Positions 46,471 to 56,436 of a DNA stretch of 64,000 nucleotides are shown here, piece after piece. The stretch lies in the NCBI RefSeq assembly GCF_005377625.1, contig NZ_CP040098.1, forward strand, positions 3,285,001-3,349,000, given 5' to 3'. This DNA is from Desulfoglaeba alkanexedens ALDC (GTDB lineage: Bacteria > Desulfobacterota > Syntrophobacteria > Syntrophobacterales > DSM-9756). A program made the position numbers and the translations under genes. The notes under the pieces were generated by a model that ran no database searches, was not told the origin of the DNA, and saw nothing but the letters and a program-made list of their open reading frames with translations. How positions within the stretch are numbered: position 1 is the stretch's first letter; each line of letters opens with the position of its first letter.

Positions 46471-47144
46471 ATTGGTAGCGCAGAAAATAATAGACCTAAT
46501 ATCTGATGCCGAATTCTATTTCCCCTCCCCTTGTGGGAGGGGATTAAGGGGAGGGGAATGTAATTGATTGACATACATTAACTTTCTCACCCTCACCCCA
46601 ACCCTCTCCCATCAAGGGAGAGGGGGACTTTTCACCTAGTTCCCAAGCTTTGGCTTGGGAACGGCCTCACCGAAGCTGGAGCTTCTGCACAGTTGTGTTC
46701 CCAAGCTGGAGCTTGGGAACAAGAAGCAAAAGATCTGCACCCATTCTATTTCCCCTCCCCTTGTGGGAGGGGATTAAGGGGAGGGGAATGTAATTGATTG
46801 ACATACGTTACTTTTCTCACCCTCACCCCAACCCTCTCCCATCAAGGGAGAGGGGGACTTTTCACCTAGTTCCCAAGCTTTGGCTTGGGAACGGCCTCAC
46901 CGAAGCTGGAGCTTCTGCACAGTTGTGTTCCCAAGCTGGAGCTTGGGAACAAGAAGCAAAAGATCTGCACCCATTCTATTTCCCCTCCCCTTGTGGGAGG
47001 GGATTAAGGGGAGGGGAATGTAATTGATTGACATACGTTACTTTTCTCACCCTCACCCCAACCCTCTCCCATCAAGGGAGAGGGGGACTTTTTGACCTTC
47101 GTTAACCTCTTTGCTTAAGGCCTCCACTTTAGAACGCTACCAAT
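46471..47144. mobile_element. MITE-like composite repeat with 10-bp terminal inverted repeats, copy 3
   Basis: ATTGGTAGCG (46471-46480) and CGCTACCAAT (47135-47144) are perfect inverted ends. Inside, a 230-bp unit starting ATTCTATTTCCCC recurs at 46513, 46743 and 46973 (the last shortened). Each unit has a CCCCTCCCC/GGGGAGGGG stem, the module CCAACCCTCTCCCATCAAGG and its complement, and two GTTCCCAAGC...GCTTGGGAAC stems. There is no gene inside. Parts recur at 39.3, 42.1, 55.4 and 62.7-63.2 kb. Confidence 0.75.
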
Positions 47145-47640
47145 GATTTCAGACGACTTTCTGCGATTTCTAGGTCTTCGAATCCATTTGACAAAAACCG
47201 GCCCGTGGTATAAGAGCGGTCGGTGTTGGGTGGCTCTCCCGGCACACCACGCTCAAACACGGCCGTTGAACGTTCCGACTTTCGGTCACTTTTTCCGGCG
47301 CCTTCTGGAACACGCCCGACGAGGGAGACCGCATCGCAATGGTTCAGTCCCCTGTTCCAATCCTTGGCGAAATCCCGCCCCAAACGGGAAGAAGCCGTGA
47401 CTCCATCCCCTTGCTGAGCTTCCACGGCCTTTCGGTGCCCTTCCCTTCCGTTTGGAACTCCGCGCCAGCCGGCGGGTGTCAACGGCGGCGGCCTGTGCCG
47501 AGCAGCATCCGTTTCCCTTCGCCGGAACCCTGCGCCTTCGCTTTCCCGTTCCTGCCGATCGTCGATTCGCGCTTGGATCCCGTTTCAGGTGATTTTTTCC
47601 AGTCTAAAAAACAAACAGCGTCAGTGACAAGGAGCCTTTC
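47145..47640. other. Leader region of the fumarase genes with a possible promoter
   Basis: About 500 bases with no gene I can support. TTGACA (47188-47193), a short 15-base spacer and TATAAG (47209-47214) make a possible promoter, which would give a leader of about 420 bases. The spacer is below the optimum. Confidence 0.35.
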
Positions 47641-48480
47641 ATGCGCGACGTGCACGTGGACCAGGTCGTAGCCGCCGTTCGAGACCTCTCTATTCGCGCC
47701 AATACGGAACTGGGCGAAGACGTGCTCCAGGCGTTTCGAAAGGCCATGGAAATCGAAGAATCCCCCACGGGAAAGGACATTTTGGCCAGCCTCATCGAAA
47801 ACGCCGAGATCGCCCGGAGCGAAGGCATTCCCATGTGTCAGGACACGGGGTTCGCGGTCGTCTTCGTGGAACTGGGTCAGGACGTTCACATCGTGGGAGG
47901 CGGTTTGAGGGAAGCGGTTGACGAAGGCGTCCGCCTGGGCTACCGGGACGGGTACCTAAGGAAAAGCATCTGCCATCCCTTCACCCGGGAAAACACCGGA
48001 GACAACACCCCTGCCGTCGTGCACGTGGACGTGGTGCCCGGAGACGGCCTCAAGCTGATCTTCGCCCCCAAGGGGAGCGGCAGTGAAAACATGAGCCGCG
48101 TCACTATGCTGACTCCCGCCGTGGGCGTGGAAGGCGTCAAAGCATTCGTGGTTGAGCGGGTCAAGGCATCGGGGCCCAATCCCTGTCCGCCCACCATCGT
48201 CGGCGTGGGCATCGGCGGCACCTTCGAACAGGCGGCCTTGCTGGCCAAGAAGGCGCTTCTGCGCCCCGTCGGAAGCATCAACCCGGACCCGGAGCTCGCG
48301 GAACTGGAACGCGACTGGTTGGACGCCGTCAACCGGCTGGGGATCGGCCCGCAGGGGCTGGGGGGGCGCATCACCTCCTTCGCGGTCCACATCGGCATGA
48401 TGCCATGTCACATCGCGAGCCTTCCCGTCGCCGTGAACATCCAATGCCACGCCGCCCGGCACAAGGAAGTGGAACTTTAG
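47641..48480 (+). CDS. Class I fumarate hydratase, alpha subunit
   Basis: A 279-residue [4Fe-4S] hydro-lyase subunit that interconverts fumarate and malate. It is the N-terminal half of a class I fumarase split into two genes, common in anaerobes. Cluster Cys are visible in IPMCQDTGFAVVF and in NIQCHAARH, with a third in GPNPCPPTIVGVG. AAGGAG lies upstream. The oxygen-sensitive cluster fits an anaerobe. Confidence 0.94.
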   Translation: MRDVHVDQVVAAVRDLSIRANTELGEDVLQAFRKAMEIEESPTGKDILASLIENAEIARSEGIPMCQDTGFAVVFVELGQDVHIVGGGLREAVDEGVRLGYRDGYLRKSICHPFTRENTGDNTPAVVHVDVVPGDGLKLIFAPKGSGSENMSRVTMLTPAVGVEGVKAFVVERVKASGPNPCPPTIVGVGIGGTFEQAALLAKKALLRPVGSINPDPELAELERDWLDAVNRLGIGPQGLGGRITSFAVHIGMMPCHIASLPVAVNIQCHAARHKEVEL

Positions 48481-48496
48481 AGAAAGGATGGCGCCC

Positions 48497-49051
48497 ATGG
48501 AGGAACCCGTCCGCTTGACCACCCCGCTTTCGACCCACCATGTAGAAGCCCTCTCCATCGGAGACCGGGTCCTGCTCAACGGAGTCCTTTATACGGCCCG
48601 GGATGCCGCTCACAAACGTCTGGTCCAACTGCTCGAAAACGGTAGCCCCCTGCCCTTCTACCTGGAAGGCCAGGTCATCTACTACGTGGGGCCGTCGCCC
48701 CCGAAGCCGGGACGGCCCATCGGCGCGGCTGGCCCGACCACCAGCTACCGTATGGACCCTTACGCACCGGCCCTCATCGCCCGCGGCATCAAGGGTATGA
48801 TCGGGAAAGGCGCCCGGAACCAGGCAGTGAAGGACGCCATGATGCGCTACAAGGCCGTCTATTTCGCCGCCATCGGCGGCGCGGGAGCCCTCATGGCCCG
48901 AAGTGTCCTTTCCGCGGAAGTTATCGCCTACCCCGAACTGGGCCCCGAAGCCGTCCGGAAACTGGAAGTCAGAGATATGCCCGTGATCGTCGCAAACGAC
49001 ACGCGAGGCGGGGATCTCTACGAAGAAGGTGTGAGGAAATACGCTCGCTGA
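48497..49051 (+). CDS. Class I fumarate hydratase, beta subunit
   Basis: A 184-residue C-terminal half of class I fumarase. ATG 48497 is preferred to 48488 because AAAGGA then has proper spacing. Family marks are LSIGDRVLLNGVLYTARDAA, GPTTSYRMDPYAP, MIGKG and YFAAIGGAGALMARSV. It follows the alpha subunit by 16 bases. Confidence 0.94.
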   Translation: MEEPVRLTTPLSTHHVEALSIGDRVLLNGVLYTARDAAHKRLVQLLENGSPLPFYLEGQVIYYVGPSPPKPGRPIGAAGPTTSYRMDPYAPALIARGIKGMIGKGARNQAVKDAMMRYKAVYFAAIGGAGALMARSVLSAEVIAYPELGPEAVRKLEVRDMPVIVANDTRGGDLYEEGVRKYAR

Positions 49052-49109
49052 GGGAACATCACCCTCGGTTTCCACCACAAGACATGGGAGTGAAAGAGGA
49101 GGAGTCGGC

Positions 49110-49490
49110 ATGAAGGTTTTTGAAGCAAAGGTCAAATACAAGATGCACCCGGGCTACCTTTCCTGGATCCTTCACCGGGTCACGGGCGTGCTGCTCGGGC
49201 TTTATCTGTTTCTGCACATCTGGGTGATCCATCACCTGGCCCAGGGGGAAGAAGCCTTCGACGAGGTGATGGGGATCGTGCAAGCGCCTCTGTTTCACCT
49301 ACTGGAGATCGGGCTTCTGGGAACCGTCGTATACCATGGGTTGAACGGGCTGCGGGTGGTCTTCATGGACTACGGAAACCTGGCACGCCGTGAGATCATG
49401 CGAAAGGCCGTCTACGCCGTTTTCGCGGTGTCCGCCGTTTTGATCCTCGTGGGCGCCGTCCCCATGCTCCGCCTGGCCCTGGGCCTTTGA
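49110..49490 (+). CDS. sdhC: Succinate dehydrogenase cytochrome b subunit
   Basis: A 126-residue membrane anchor with three helices. The heme/quinone motif is SWILHRVTGVLLGLYLFLH, and the heme-ligand His is likely in VVYHGLNGLR. GAGGAG lies upstream. It passes electrons to or from menaquinone. Confidence 0.92.
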   Translation: MKVFEAKVKYKMHPGYLSWILHRVTGVLLGLYLFLHIWVIHHLAQGEEAFDEVMGIVQAPLFHLLEIGLLGTVVYHGLNGLRVVFMDYGNLARREIMRKAVYAVFAVSAVLILVGAVPMLRLALGL

Positions 49491-49591
49491 CACCCCCCGA
49501 GACGGCTCTATGGCGGAACTCATGAATGCCGATGGGGAGGACACAGCCGCCGTCGGCCGAACCAAGGGTTGATTTGCTGGAGGTTGATCCG

Positions 49592-49957
49592 ATGTTGGGT
49601 AAATATGCCGGTTCCGGACGATCCGGAGCGTTTGACTGGTTTTTCCAGAGGGTTTCCGGTGTTGCGCTTCTCATTACACTATTTCTGCACTTTTACGTTC
49701 TGCATTATGCCACCGAAGGGCCGGTCACCTACCAGAAGGTGATGGCGCGCCTGGTGTCTCCCACATGGAAGGCCATCGACGTGGCCTTTCTCGTTTTCGC
49801 GGTCTATCACGCCATGAACGGCTTCAAGATGATCGTTGACGATTATATCCATTCCACGAACCTGAGGGCCGTCATCGTGGGCGCGCTCTGGGTCGTATCC
49901 ATTGTCTTTTTCGGGCTGGGGCTGCTGACCATCCTCACCCTCGAAGTCAAAGCGTAG
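49592..49957 (+). CDS. sdhD: Succinate dehydrogenase membrane anchor subunit
   Basis: A 121-residue three-helix subunit. ATG 49592 is chosen behind GGAGG at the proper distance; the frame is open further upstream. It has FDWFFQRVSGVALLITLFLH and FAVYHAMNGFKMIVDDYI, paralogous in plan to sdhC. Together the two anchor the catalytic pair. Confidence 0.9.
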   Translation: MLGKYAGSGRSGAFDWFFQRVSGVALLITLFLHFYVLHYATEGPVTYQKVMARLVSPTWKAIDVAFLVFAVYHAMNGFKMIVDDYIHSTNLRAVIVGALWVVSIVFFGLGLLTILTLEVKA

Positions 49958-49978
49958 CGAAAAGGAGTGAAGCGGATC

Positions 49979-51754
49979 ATGGCAGAACTCAACGTGACCA
50001 TTCATAAGCACGATGCGGTGATCGTGGGAGCGGGCGGCGCCGGGCTTCGCGCCGCCCTGGAAGCCTCCCGGTCCGTGAATACGGCGGTGATCAGCCAGGT
50101 CTTCCCCACGCGGTCCCACACGGTCGCCGCCCAGGGAGGCGTCGCCGCGTCACTGAGCAACGTGGAACCCGACGACTGGGTCTGGCACATGTTCGACACC
50201 ATCAAGGGCAGCGACTACCTGGGCGACCAGGACGCCATCGAATTCATGTGCCGCATGGCCCCCGAAGTGGTGATCGAGCTGGAACACATGGGCATGCCCT
50301 TCAGCCGACTGAACGACGGCAAGATCTTTCAGCGGCGTTTCGGCGGCCATACGAAGGACTTTGGAAAGGATGCCATCTGCCGGACCTGCGCGGCCGCCGA
50401 CCGCACGGGCCACGCCATGCTCCACACCCTCTACGAGCAGTGCGTGAAAAGCGGCGTGGTCTTCTACAACGAATTTTTCGCGCTTCAGCTCCTCACCAAC
50501 GAAGGCCACGTGGTGGGGGTGCTCACCTGGGACATGTGTAACGGCGGCTTCCACATCTTCCACGCCAAGGCGACCCTTTTTGCGACCGGCGGCTACGTCC
50601 GGGTCTACCGCACCAATTCCAACGCCCACATAAACACGGGAGACGGCCTGTCGCTCGCGCTCCGCGCCGGGCTTCCCGCGGAAGACCTGGAATTCGTCCA
50701 GTTCCACCCAACGGGCATCTACGGAGTGGGGAACCTCATCACCGAAGGGGTGCGGGGCGAAGGCGGCTACCTTTTGAACAAGGACGGCGAACGCTTCATG
50801 AAACGCTACGCCCCGACGGTCTGGGACTTGGCTTCCCGTGACGTGGTTTCCCGAGCCATGGCCGAAGAAATGCGCCAGGGGCGTGGCTGCGGACCCAAGG
50901 GGGATTTCATCCTGCTCAAACTGGATCACGTGGGAGCCGATCTCATCCACGAACGACTCCCCGGCATCTGGGAACTGGCTCGCGTTTTCGCCTACGTGGA
51001 CTGCACCAAGGAACCCATCCCGGTAGTTCCCACGGCCCACTATTCCATGGGCGGCATCCCCACCAACCGGTTCGCCGAAGTGGTGCTCGGCGGAATGGAC
51101 GGGAAGGAAGAAGTGGTCAGAGGGTTTTACGCCGCCGGCGAAGCGGCCTGCGCTTCGGTCCACGGGGCCAACCGGCTGGGGTCCAATTCGCTCCTCGATA
51201 TCATGGTTTTCGGCAAGGTGGGCGGCGCCAAGATGGCGGAATTCGCCGAGTCGCTCCCGGAACACGTCCCGCTTCCGGAAAACCCAGGAAAGGAAGGCAT
51301 CCAAGAAGTCCGGAAGCTCCTCGACACAACGGACGGCGAACGCATGGCCGCCATCTGGGACGAACTCAAGGACACCATGGAACTCAACTGCGGGGTCTTC
51401 CGGACCGAAGAAACCCTTACCACCCAGAGGACCGTGCTCGACAGGCTGTGCGAGCGCTTCAAGACCGTCCGGGTTTTCGACAAGAGCCTCGCCTACAACC
51501 TGGACCTCATCGAAACCCTGGAACTGGGCCATATGCTCGACTTTTCCAAGGCCATCGTCGAAGGGGCTCTGGCGCGAACCGAAAGCCGCGGCGCCCACTA
51601 CCGGGACGACTTTCCCAAGCGCGACGACGAGAACTGGCACAAGCACACCCTGGCCGTCATGGAGGAAGACGGCTCCATCCGGTTGGACTACAAACCCGTC
51701 CGGATGAAGCCGCTCACCGTGCCCACCTTTGAACCGAAGGAACGCGTCTACTGA
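49979..51754 (+). CDS. sdhA: Succinate dehydrogenase / fumarate reductase flavoprotein subunit
   Basis: A 591-residue FAD subunit. The dinucleotide motif is [18 protein letters not shown], the FAD-linked His is in [15 protein letters not shown], and the substrate-site motif is [15 protein letters not shown] 49979 is used because AAAGGAG lies 11 bases upstream, although GTG 49967 is in frame. By sequence it could run either way; next to fumarase and Kor an oxidative role is plausible. Confidence 0.95.
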   Translation: MAELNVTIHKHDAVIVGAGGAGLRAALEASRSVNTAVISQVFPTRSHTVAAQGGVAASLSNVEPDDWVWHMFDTIKGSDYLGDQDAIEFMCRMAPEVVIELEHMGMPFSRLNDGKIFQRRFGGHTKDFGKDAICRTCAAADRTGHAMLHTLYEQCVKSGVVFYNEFFALQLLTNEGHVVGVLTWDMCNGGFHIFHAKATLFATGGYVRVYRTNSNAHINTGDGLSLALRAGLPAEDLEFVQFHPTGIYGVGNLITEGVRGEGGYLLNKDGERFMKRYAPTVWDLASRDVVSRAMAEEMRQGRGCGPKGDFILLKLDHVGADLIHERLPGIWELARVFAYVDCTKEPIPVVPTAHYSMGGIPTNRFAEVVLGGMDGKEEVVRGFYAAGEAACASVHGANRLGSNSLLDIMVFGKVGGAKMAEFAESLPEHVPLPENPGKEGIQEVRKLLDTTDGERMAAIWDELKDTMELNCGVFRTEETLTTQRTVLDRLCERFKTVRVFDKSLAYNLDLIETLELGHMLDFSKAIVEGALARTESRGAHYRDDFPKRDDENWHKHTLAVMEEDGSIRLDYKPVRMKPLTVPTFEPKERVY

Positions 51755-51804
51755 GGGCCAATGGGTTTTCAACCACCGTTTCTGCAGCGCATGAGGTGCA
51801 CAAC

Positions 51805-52515
51805 ATGTCGAAAACCGTCACTTTCACCGTGTTCCGGTACGACCCGGAAAGAGACAGGAAACCTCACTACAAAGACTACAAAGTAGAACTTCGTCGAGCC
51901 GGCATGATGGTCCTCGACGGCCTGAACCAGATCCGGTGGGAACAGGACGGCACCTTGTCCTACCGGCGGTCCTGCCGGGAAGGGGTGTGCGGCTCCGACG
52001 GCTTCAACATAAACGGCGTCAATATGCTCGCCTGCATCACCCACATCGAAGACCTGAAGGAACCCATCGTGGTCCAGCCGCTTCCATCCATGCCGGTCAT
52101 CAAGGACCTGGTGGTGGATTTCACGGATTTCTACAACAAGTATTACCTTATCAAACCCTACCTCATCACCAAGACCCCGCCGCCTTCGGACCGGGAACGG
52201 CTGCAGAGCCCCGAGGACCGCAGGAAACTGGACGGCCTCTACGAATGCATCCTTTGCGGGTGCTGCAGCTCGTCATGCCCCAGCTACTGGGCGGATCCCA
52301 ACTATCTGGGCCCCGCGGCGCTGCTCAAGGCGTGGCGTTTCATCGCCGATTCCCGCGACGAAGGCACCGACGAGCGTCTTGAAATCATCAACGACCGGGA
52401 CGGCGCCTGGCGGTGCCACACCATCTTGAACTGCGTGGAAGCGTGTCCCAAGCTCCTCAACCCGACCGAAGCCATCGCTCACTTGAAAAAGACCATCATT
52501 TCCAAGAAATTCTAG
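51805..52515 (+). CDS. sdhB: Succinate dehydrogenase / fumarate reductase iron-sulfur subunit
   Basis: A 236-residue electron-transfer subunit. The [2Fe-2S] ligands are in CREGVCGSDGFNINGVNMLAC, where one is Asp as in E. coli SdhB. The [4Fe-4S] motif is CILCGCCSSSCP and the [3Fe-4S] motif is CHTILNCVEACPK. ATG 51805 has GAGGTG 6 bases upstream; GTG at 51796 is an alternative. It closes the sdhCDAB run. Confidence 0.95.
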   Translation: MSKTVTFTVFRYDPERDRKPHYKDYKVELRRAGMMVLDGLNQIRWEQDGTLSYRRSCREGVCGSDGFNINGVNMLACITHIEDLKEPIVVQPLPSMPVIKDLVVDFTDFYNKYYLIKPYLITKTPPPSDRERLQSPEDRRKLDGLYECILCGCCSSSCPSYWADPNYLGPAALLKAWRFIADSRDEGTDERLEIINDRDGAWRCHTILNCVEACPKLLNPTEAIAHLKKTIISKKF

Positions 52516-53239
52516 CGGGCCTTGGAAGTTCAGGCTGGTTTTGATCGGCGAGCGGCCCCGGGAGCTCAAGCCCCGGGGCCGCCGCATTGACGGGCGACGG
52601 CCCGCCCGCTGTCCATCCACTGTTCCTTTGTCACTCACAGTCCGCCGATCGCGCCTCTCCCATCTCGGCCGGAATTGCATCACTATAAGAAACATCATTG
52701 ACAATCCAAAATGTCGTTGCTAGGAAGAGATTGTCTTGTCGATTCAGCAGATGTCTTTATATTTGCATCAGTCTGTTCACTGAGTGGCTCCCGTTCGAAT
52801 TCCTGCGGTGCGCTTCCATCTGCTTTCTCCTCCGACGGCTTCGTTTGAGTAGCGGAACCTGCCGATGTTTGGGGTCTGTTCAGTCCTGCTTCAGGAACAC
52901 GGTCGAAGACTTTCCGGTGTGCACGGAGATCCCCTCGGGGTAGCCGCGGCTGCGACCCGCAGGGAGGCGTGTGACCCGTGAGCGGTGGGAGGGAGAAGCC
53001 ATGGAAAGGAAAAGGTCCAAACCAGGGGGAAGGGATCCGCCGTTTCGGTCTGCGGCGGCCGAAGACGGCGAGGCAGGTGCTCATTCCAGGCGACGGACGG
53101 CGCCGCACCGCAGGCATGGGGCGGAGAACCCGTCGAAGGTGGTCACCACGCAGACCAGAAGCTCAACGCAATCTTAGGTACTTGCAGCACCGACCATGAT
53201 CGGATCGCACCGATGCAACCATCCAAGGGAGGCCCATAC
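52516..53239. other. sdh-acs intergenic region with a hairpin and possible acs promoter
   Basis: GCGGCCCCGG near 52552 and CCGGGGCCGC near 52573 make a strong stem after sdhB without a U tract, probably a stop for sdh transcripts. TTGACA (52698-52703), 17 bases and TAGGAA (52721-52726) form a possible promoter, which would leave a leader of about 500 bases to acs. No gene is supported between. Confidence 0.45.
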
Positions 53240-55177
53240 ATGGCTGACACCAACGTCTTCCCGGTACCGGAATCCTGGAAAAAGTCGGCATGGATCAACA
53301 AGGAAACCTATCACGAAATGTACGAACGCTCCATCAAGGACCCTGAAGGGTTCTGGAGCGAGCATGCCAAACGCATCGATTGGTTTGAACCCTGGAAGAC
53401 CGTGAAAGACTCGGATTTTCAGGGGGATATCCGCATACGCTGGTTCGAAGGCGGGAAACTCAACGCCTGCTACAACTGCCTGGATCGGCATCTGGACAAG
53501 CGCGGGGACCAGGTGGCGATCATTTGGGAAGGCGACGACCCTTCCGTGGACAAGACGTTCACCTACCGGCAGCTTTATGAGGAAGTCTGCCGTTTCGCCA
53601 ACGTCCTCAAGGCGCAGGGCGTGAAAAAGGGCGACCGGGTGACCATCTATCTTCCCATGATCCCGGAACTGGCGATCGCCATGCTGGCCTGTGCGCGCAT
53701 CGGCGCCATCCATTCCGTCGTCTTCGGCGGCTTTTCCCCCGACTCGCTGGCCGACCGCATCCAGGACTGTGACGCGCGAATCGTTATCACCTCGGACGAA
53801 GGGCTCCGCGGAGGCCGAAAAATCCCTCTCAAGGCCAACACGGACGAAGCTCTTGACAAGTGCCCGGAGGTGGACCGGGTGATCGTGGTGCGGCATACGG
53901 GCGGCGACGTCAACATGGTCGCGGGCCGCGACCTATACTGGCACGAACTCATGAAGGACGCTCCGGCGGAATGTCCGCCCGAAACGATGGATGCGGAGGA
54001 TCCGCTGTTCATTCTCTACACCTCAGGATCGACCGGGAAGCCCAAGGGCGTGCTTCATACCACGGGCGGCTACATGGTCTACACGAGCCTTACCCACCAG
54101 TACGTGTTCGACTACAAGGAGGGCGACATCTACTGGTGCACGGCGGACATCGGCTGGATCACGGGGCACAGCTACATCGTCTACGGGCCTCTTGCCAACG
54201 GCGCCAGGTCGCTCATGTTCGAAGGCGTGCCCAACTACCCGGACTTTTCCCGGTTCTGGCAGGTGGTGGACAAGCACCAGGTGAATATCTTCTATACCGC
54301 CCCTACCGCCATCCGAGCCCTCATGCGCCAGGGCGACGAACCGGTCCGAAAGACATCCCGCAAATCTCTGAAGCTCCTTGGAACCGTGGGGGAACCCATC
54401 AACCCTGAAGCCTGGCTCTGGTACTATAACGTGGTGGGGGAAAAGCGCTGTCCCATCGTGGACACGTGGTGGCAGACGGAAACCGGCGGGATCCTCATCA
54501 CCCCGCTTCCTGGAGCCACAGACCTCAAGCCCGGATCGGCCACTCGGCCGTTCTTCGGCGTGCAGCCGGCCATTATCAACCAGGAGGGGCAGATACTTGA
54601 AGGCGCCTGTTCGGGCTACCTGGTGATGCTGGATTCGTGGCCCGCCATGATGCGCACGGTTTACGGGGACCACGAACGGTTCAAGACCACCTACTTCGTT
54701 CAGTACCCGGGCAAGTACTTCACGGGCGACGGCGCCCGCCGGGACGAAGACGGCTACTACTGGATCACCGGCCGGGTGGACGACGTGATCAACGTTTCGG
54801 GCCATCGCCTGGGAACCGCCGAAGTAGAAAGCGCTCTGGTGGCCCACGAGGCTGTGGCGGAAGCGGCGGTCGTCGGCTGCCCGCACGACATCAAGGGTCA
54901 AGGCATTTACGCCTATGTGACCCTGGTTTCCGGTGTGGAACCCTCGGAAGAGCTGCGAAAGAGCCTGGCTGAGTGGGTGAGGAAGCAGATCGGCCCCATC
55001 GCGACGCCCGACTATATCCAGTGGGCTCCGGCGCTTCCCAAGACACGATCCGGAAAAATCATGCGGCGCATATTGCGCAAGGTAGCGGCAAACGAGGTGT
55101 CCGACCTGGGTGACACGTCCACCCTGGCTGAACCGGAGGTCGTGGAACATCTGATCCGTAACCGCATGGTCCGCTGA
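53240..55177 (+). CDS. acs: Acetyl-CoA synthetase
   Basis: A 645-residue AMP-forming acetate:CoA ligase. ATG 53240 is fixed by GGGAGG upstream and the family start [12 protein letters not shown]. The ATP motif is [15 protein letters not shown], the hinge motif is [20 protein letters not shown], and the C-terminal Lys606 in [11 protein letters not shown] is the residue often acetylated to switch the enzyme off. It activates acetate for oxidation through acetyl-CoA or for growth. Confidence 0.97.
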   Translation: MADTNVFPVPESWKKSAWINKETYHEMYERSIKDPEGFWSEHAKRIDWFEPWKTVKDSDFQGDIRIRWFEGGKLNACYNCLDRHLDKRGDQVAIIWEGDDPSVDKTFTYRQLYEEVCRFANVLKAQGVKKGDRVTIYLPMIPELAIAMLACARIGAIHSVVFGGFSPDSLADRIQDCDARIVITSDEGLRGGRKIPLKANTDEALDKCPEVDRVIVVRHTGGDVNMVAGRDLYWHELMKDAPAECPPETMDAEDPLFILYTSGSTGKPKGVLHTTGGYMVYTSLTHQYVFDYKEGDIYWCTADIGWITGHSYIVYGPLANGARSLMFEGVPNYPDFSRFWQVVDKHQVNIFYTAPTAIRALMRQGDEPVRKTSRKSLKLLGTVGEPINPEAWLWYYNVVGEKRCPIVDTWWQTETGGILITPLPGATDLKPGSATRPFFGVQPAIINQEGQILEGACSGYLVMLDSWPAMMRTVYGDHERFKTTYFVQYPGKYFTGDGARRDEDGYYWITGRVDDVINVSGHRLGTAEVESALVAHEAVAEAAVVGCPHDIKGQGIYAYVTLVSGVEPSEELRKSLAEWVRKQIGPIATPDYIQWAPALPKTRSGKIMRRILRKVAANEVSDLGDTSTLAEPEVVEHLIRNRMVR

Positions 55178-55284
55178 CACGCACCGCGTGTTCCGACGGG
55201 TGGAAAGGTTCGAGCCCGGGCCGGCGCAACCCATGCTCGAGCTCAAGCAGCCGGACCGCGGCTGGCTGTAACACCCCCGCCCAT

Positions 55285-55326
55285 GGGGGGAATCCGATGA
55301 AGGGTCTTCGGGTTCCCCCTTTTCTT
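55285..55326 (+). terminator. Intrinsic terminator after acs
   Basis: GGGGGGAATCCG (55285-55296) pairs with CGGGTTCCCCCT (55309-55320) and is followed by TTTCTTT. It lies about 110 bases after the acs stop. Confidence 0.8.
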
Positions 55327-55399
55327 TGATCAGCAGGCGCTCGCTCTTTAGGTTGAGTTCCTAAGGCGCCGTCCGGCATTAACTTTTGCGCAAAGTATC

Positions 55400-55686
55400 T
55401 CCTCGTTCCCAAGCTCCGGCTTGGGAACGGCCTGCCCGGGAAGCTCCGGCTTCCCTCCTGCTACAACTGAAACACGCTGTCCTTCCAGGGAACCAGCCAG
55501 GATGTCGAAGTGGTGTTTGTGGGTGAAGACCGGGATCCACGCTGCAAGAGTAGATGTGACTAACTAGGGGTGTTCGGGGCCTTTGTTATGGATTTTGTAG
55601 CGGGTTCGCATGGGTCACGGGCTCATGGGAATCGAAGCTGGAGCTTCTGCACAGTTGTGTTCCCAAGCTGGAGCTTGGGAACAAGG
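55400..55686. repeat. Composite palindromic repeat, copy 4
   Basis: GTTCCCAAGC...GCTTGGGAAC, then GGAAGCTCCGGCTTCC, a unique-looking stretch shared with 62.8-63.0 kb, then GAAGCTGGAGCTTC and another GTTCCCAAGC...GCTTGGGAAC. From 55730 to 55810 a different repeat occurs (GGCAAGCCGGCTCCTACAGG). No gene lies in 55327-55940. Confidence 0.8.
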
Positions 55687-55940
55687 GAAAGTCCGGCTTT
55701 CAGCCGCGATAAACCAACCCCAATGCCCCGCCCCACCCCATCGGCCCAAGGGCGGGCCTCCTGCAGCGATGCGGATCGCCGGCAAGCCGGCTCCTACAGG
55801 GCATGAGTAGTTATAGGAGCGGCGGCCAAACGAACCGCCCTGGCCGAGAATCCTGGTAGACCTTTGTCTTTTGCGGCGGATGCGATAAGATCCTTGTGCC
55901 ACAGGCGGCGACAAGGAAGGAGGGCGGACGGCGGCGGACC

Positions 55941-56423
55941 ATGCTGAAACGATTCTGGCCGGTGTTACTCTGGCTGCTCTACTTTGTCTCCCCTGTCGAT
56001 CTTTTTCCAGATACCGTCTTCGGTCCCGGCTGGACCGACGACGTCGCCCTGCTGGGGCTGCTTTATTGGTACTTGAAGCGCCGGAAACGGGAAGCCGAAA
56101 GCGAGGGGGAAGGCTCGCGCGGCCGGAGCACGGCCTCCGACCAGGGCCGCGACCGAGGACCGGACGGCGGGCACCGCACGTCGGCGGGAAACGCCGGCGG
56201 CGCGGGGAAAGCTCCACACCGGCGGGACCCCTTCGAAGTGCTGGGCGTACCGCCCGACGCAAGCTGGGATGAGATCCGGTCGGCGTATCACCGACAGGCC
56301 AATCGCTACCATCCGGACAAGGTGAGTCACCTCGGGGAAGAATTTCAACAGTTGGCCAAGGAGAAATTCCAGGACATCCAGTGGGCTTATGAAACCATGC
56401 GGCGTGAAAAGGGCCGAGGGTGA
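55941..56423 (+). CDS. DUF1232 membrane protein with C-terminal J domain
   Basis: A 160-residue protein in two parts. The N terminus has a membrane helix (FWPVLLWLLYFVSPVDLFPD) with the DUF1232 pattern of SPxDxxPD followed by GWTDDVALLGLLYW. A charged linker (about 45-105) leads to a J domain with DPFEVLGVPPDASWDEIRSA and the HPD motif in NRYHPDKVSHLG. It would recruit an Hsp70 (DnaK) to the membrane. ATG 55941 lies after a GGCGG-rich stretch with only a weak ribosome-binding site. Confidence 0.85.
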   Translation: MLKRFWPVLLWLLYFVSPVDLFPDTVFGPGWTDDVALLGLLYWYLKRRKREAESEGEGSRGRSTASDQGRDRGPDGGHRTSAGNAGGAGKAPHRRDPFEVLGVPPDASWDEIRSAYHRQANRYHPDKVSHLGEEFQQLAKEKFQDIQWAYETMRREKGRG

Positions 56424-56436
56424 CACGGGAGGAGTC

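Noticed and set aside
46513-47100. Regular repeats that might be read as a CRISPR array
   Set aside because: The 230-bp units are near-identical throughout, with no unique spacers, and no cas genes are in the window.
47129-47482. A minus-strand frame upstream of the fumarase genes
   Set aside because: No family likeness and no ribosome-binding site; the stretch is better seen as a leader region.
50150-51772. A 540-codon minus-strand frame opposite sdhA
   Set aside because: sdhA is unmistakable on the plus strand; the antisense frame has His/Phe/Gly-rich content typical of reverse GC-rich codons.
52695-53117. Frames on both strands between sdhB and acs
   Set aside because: Low-complexity Arg/Pro-rich products with no good start; no support for a gene.
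54023-55246. A 407-codon minus-strand frame opposite acs
   Set aside because: It is an antisense shadow of acs.
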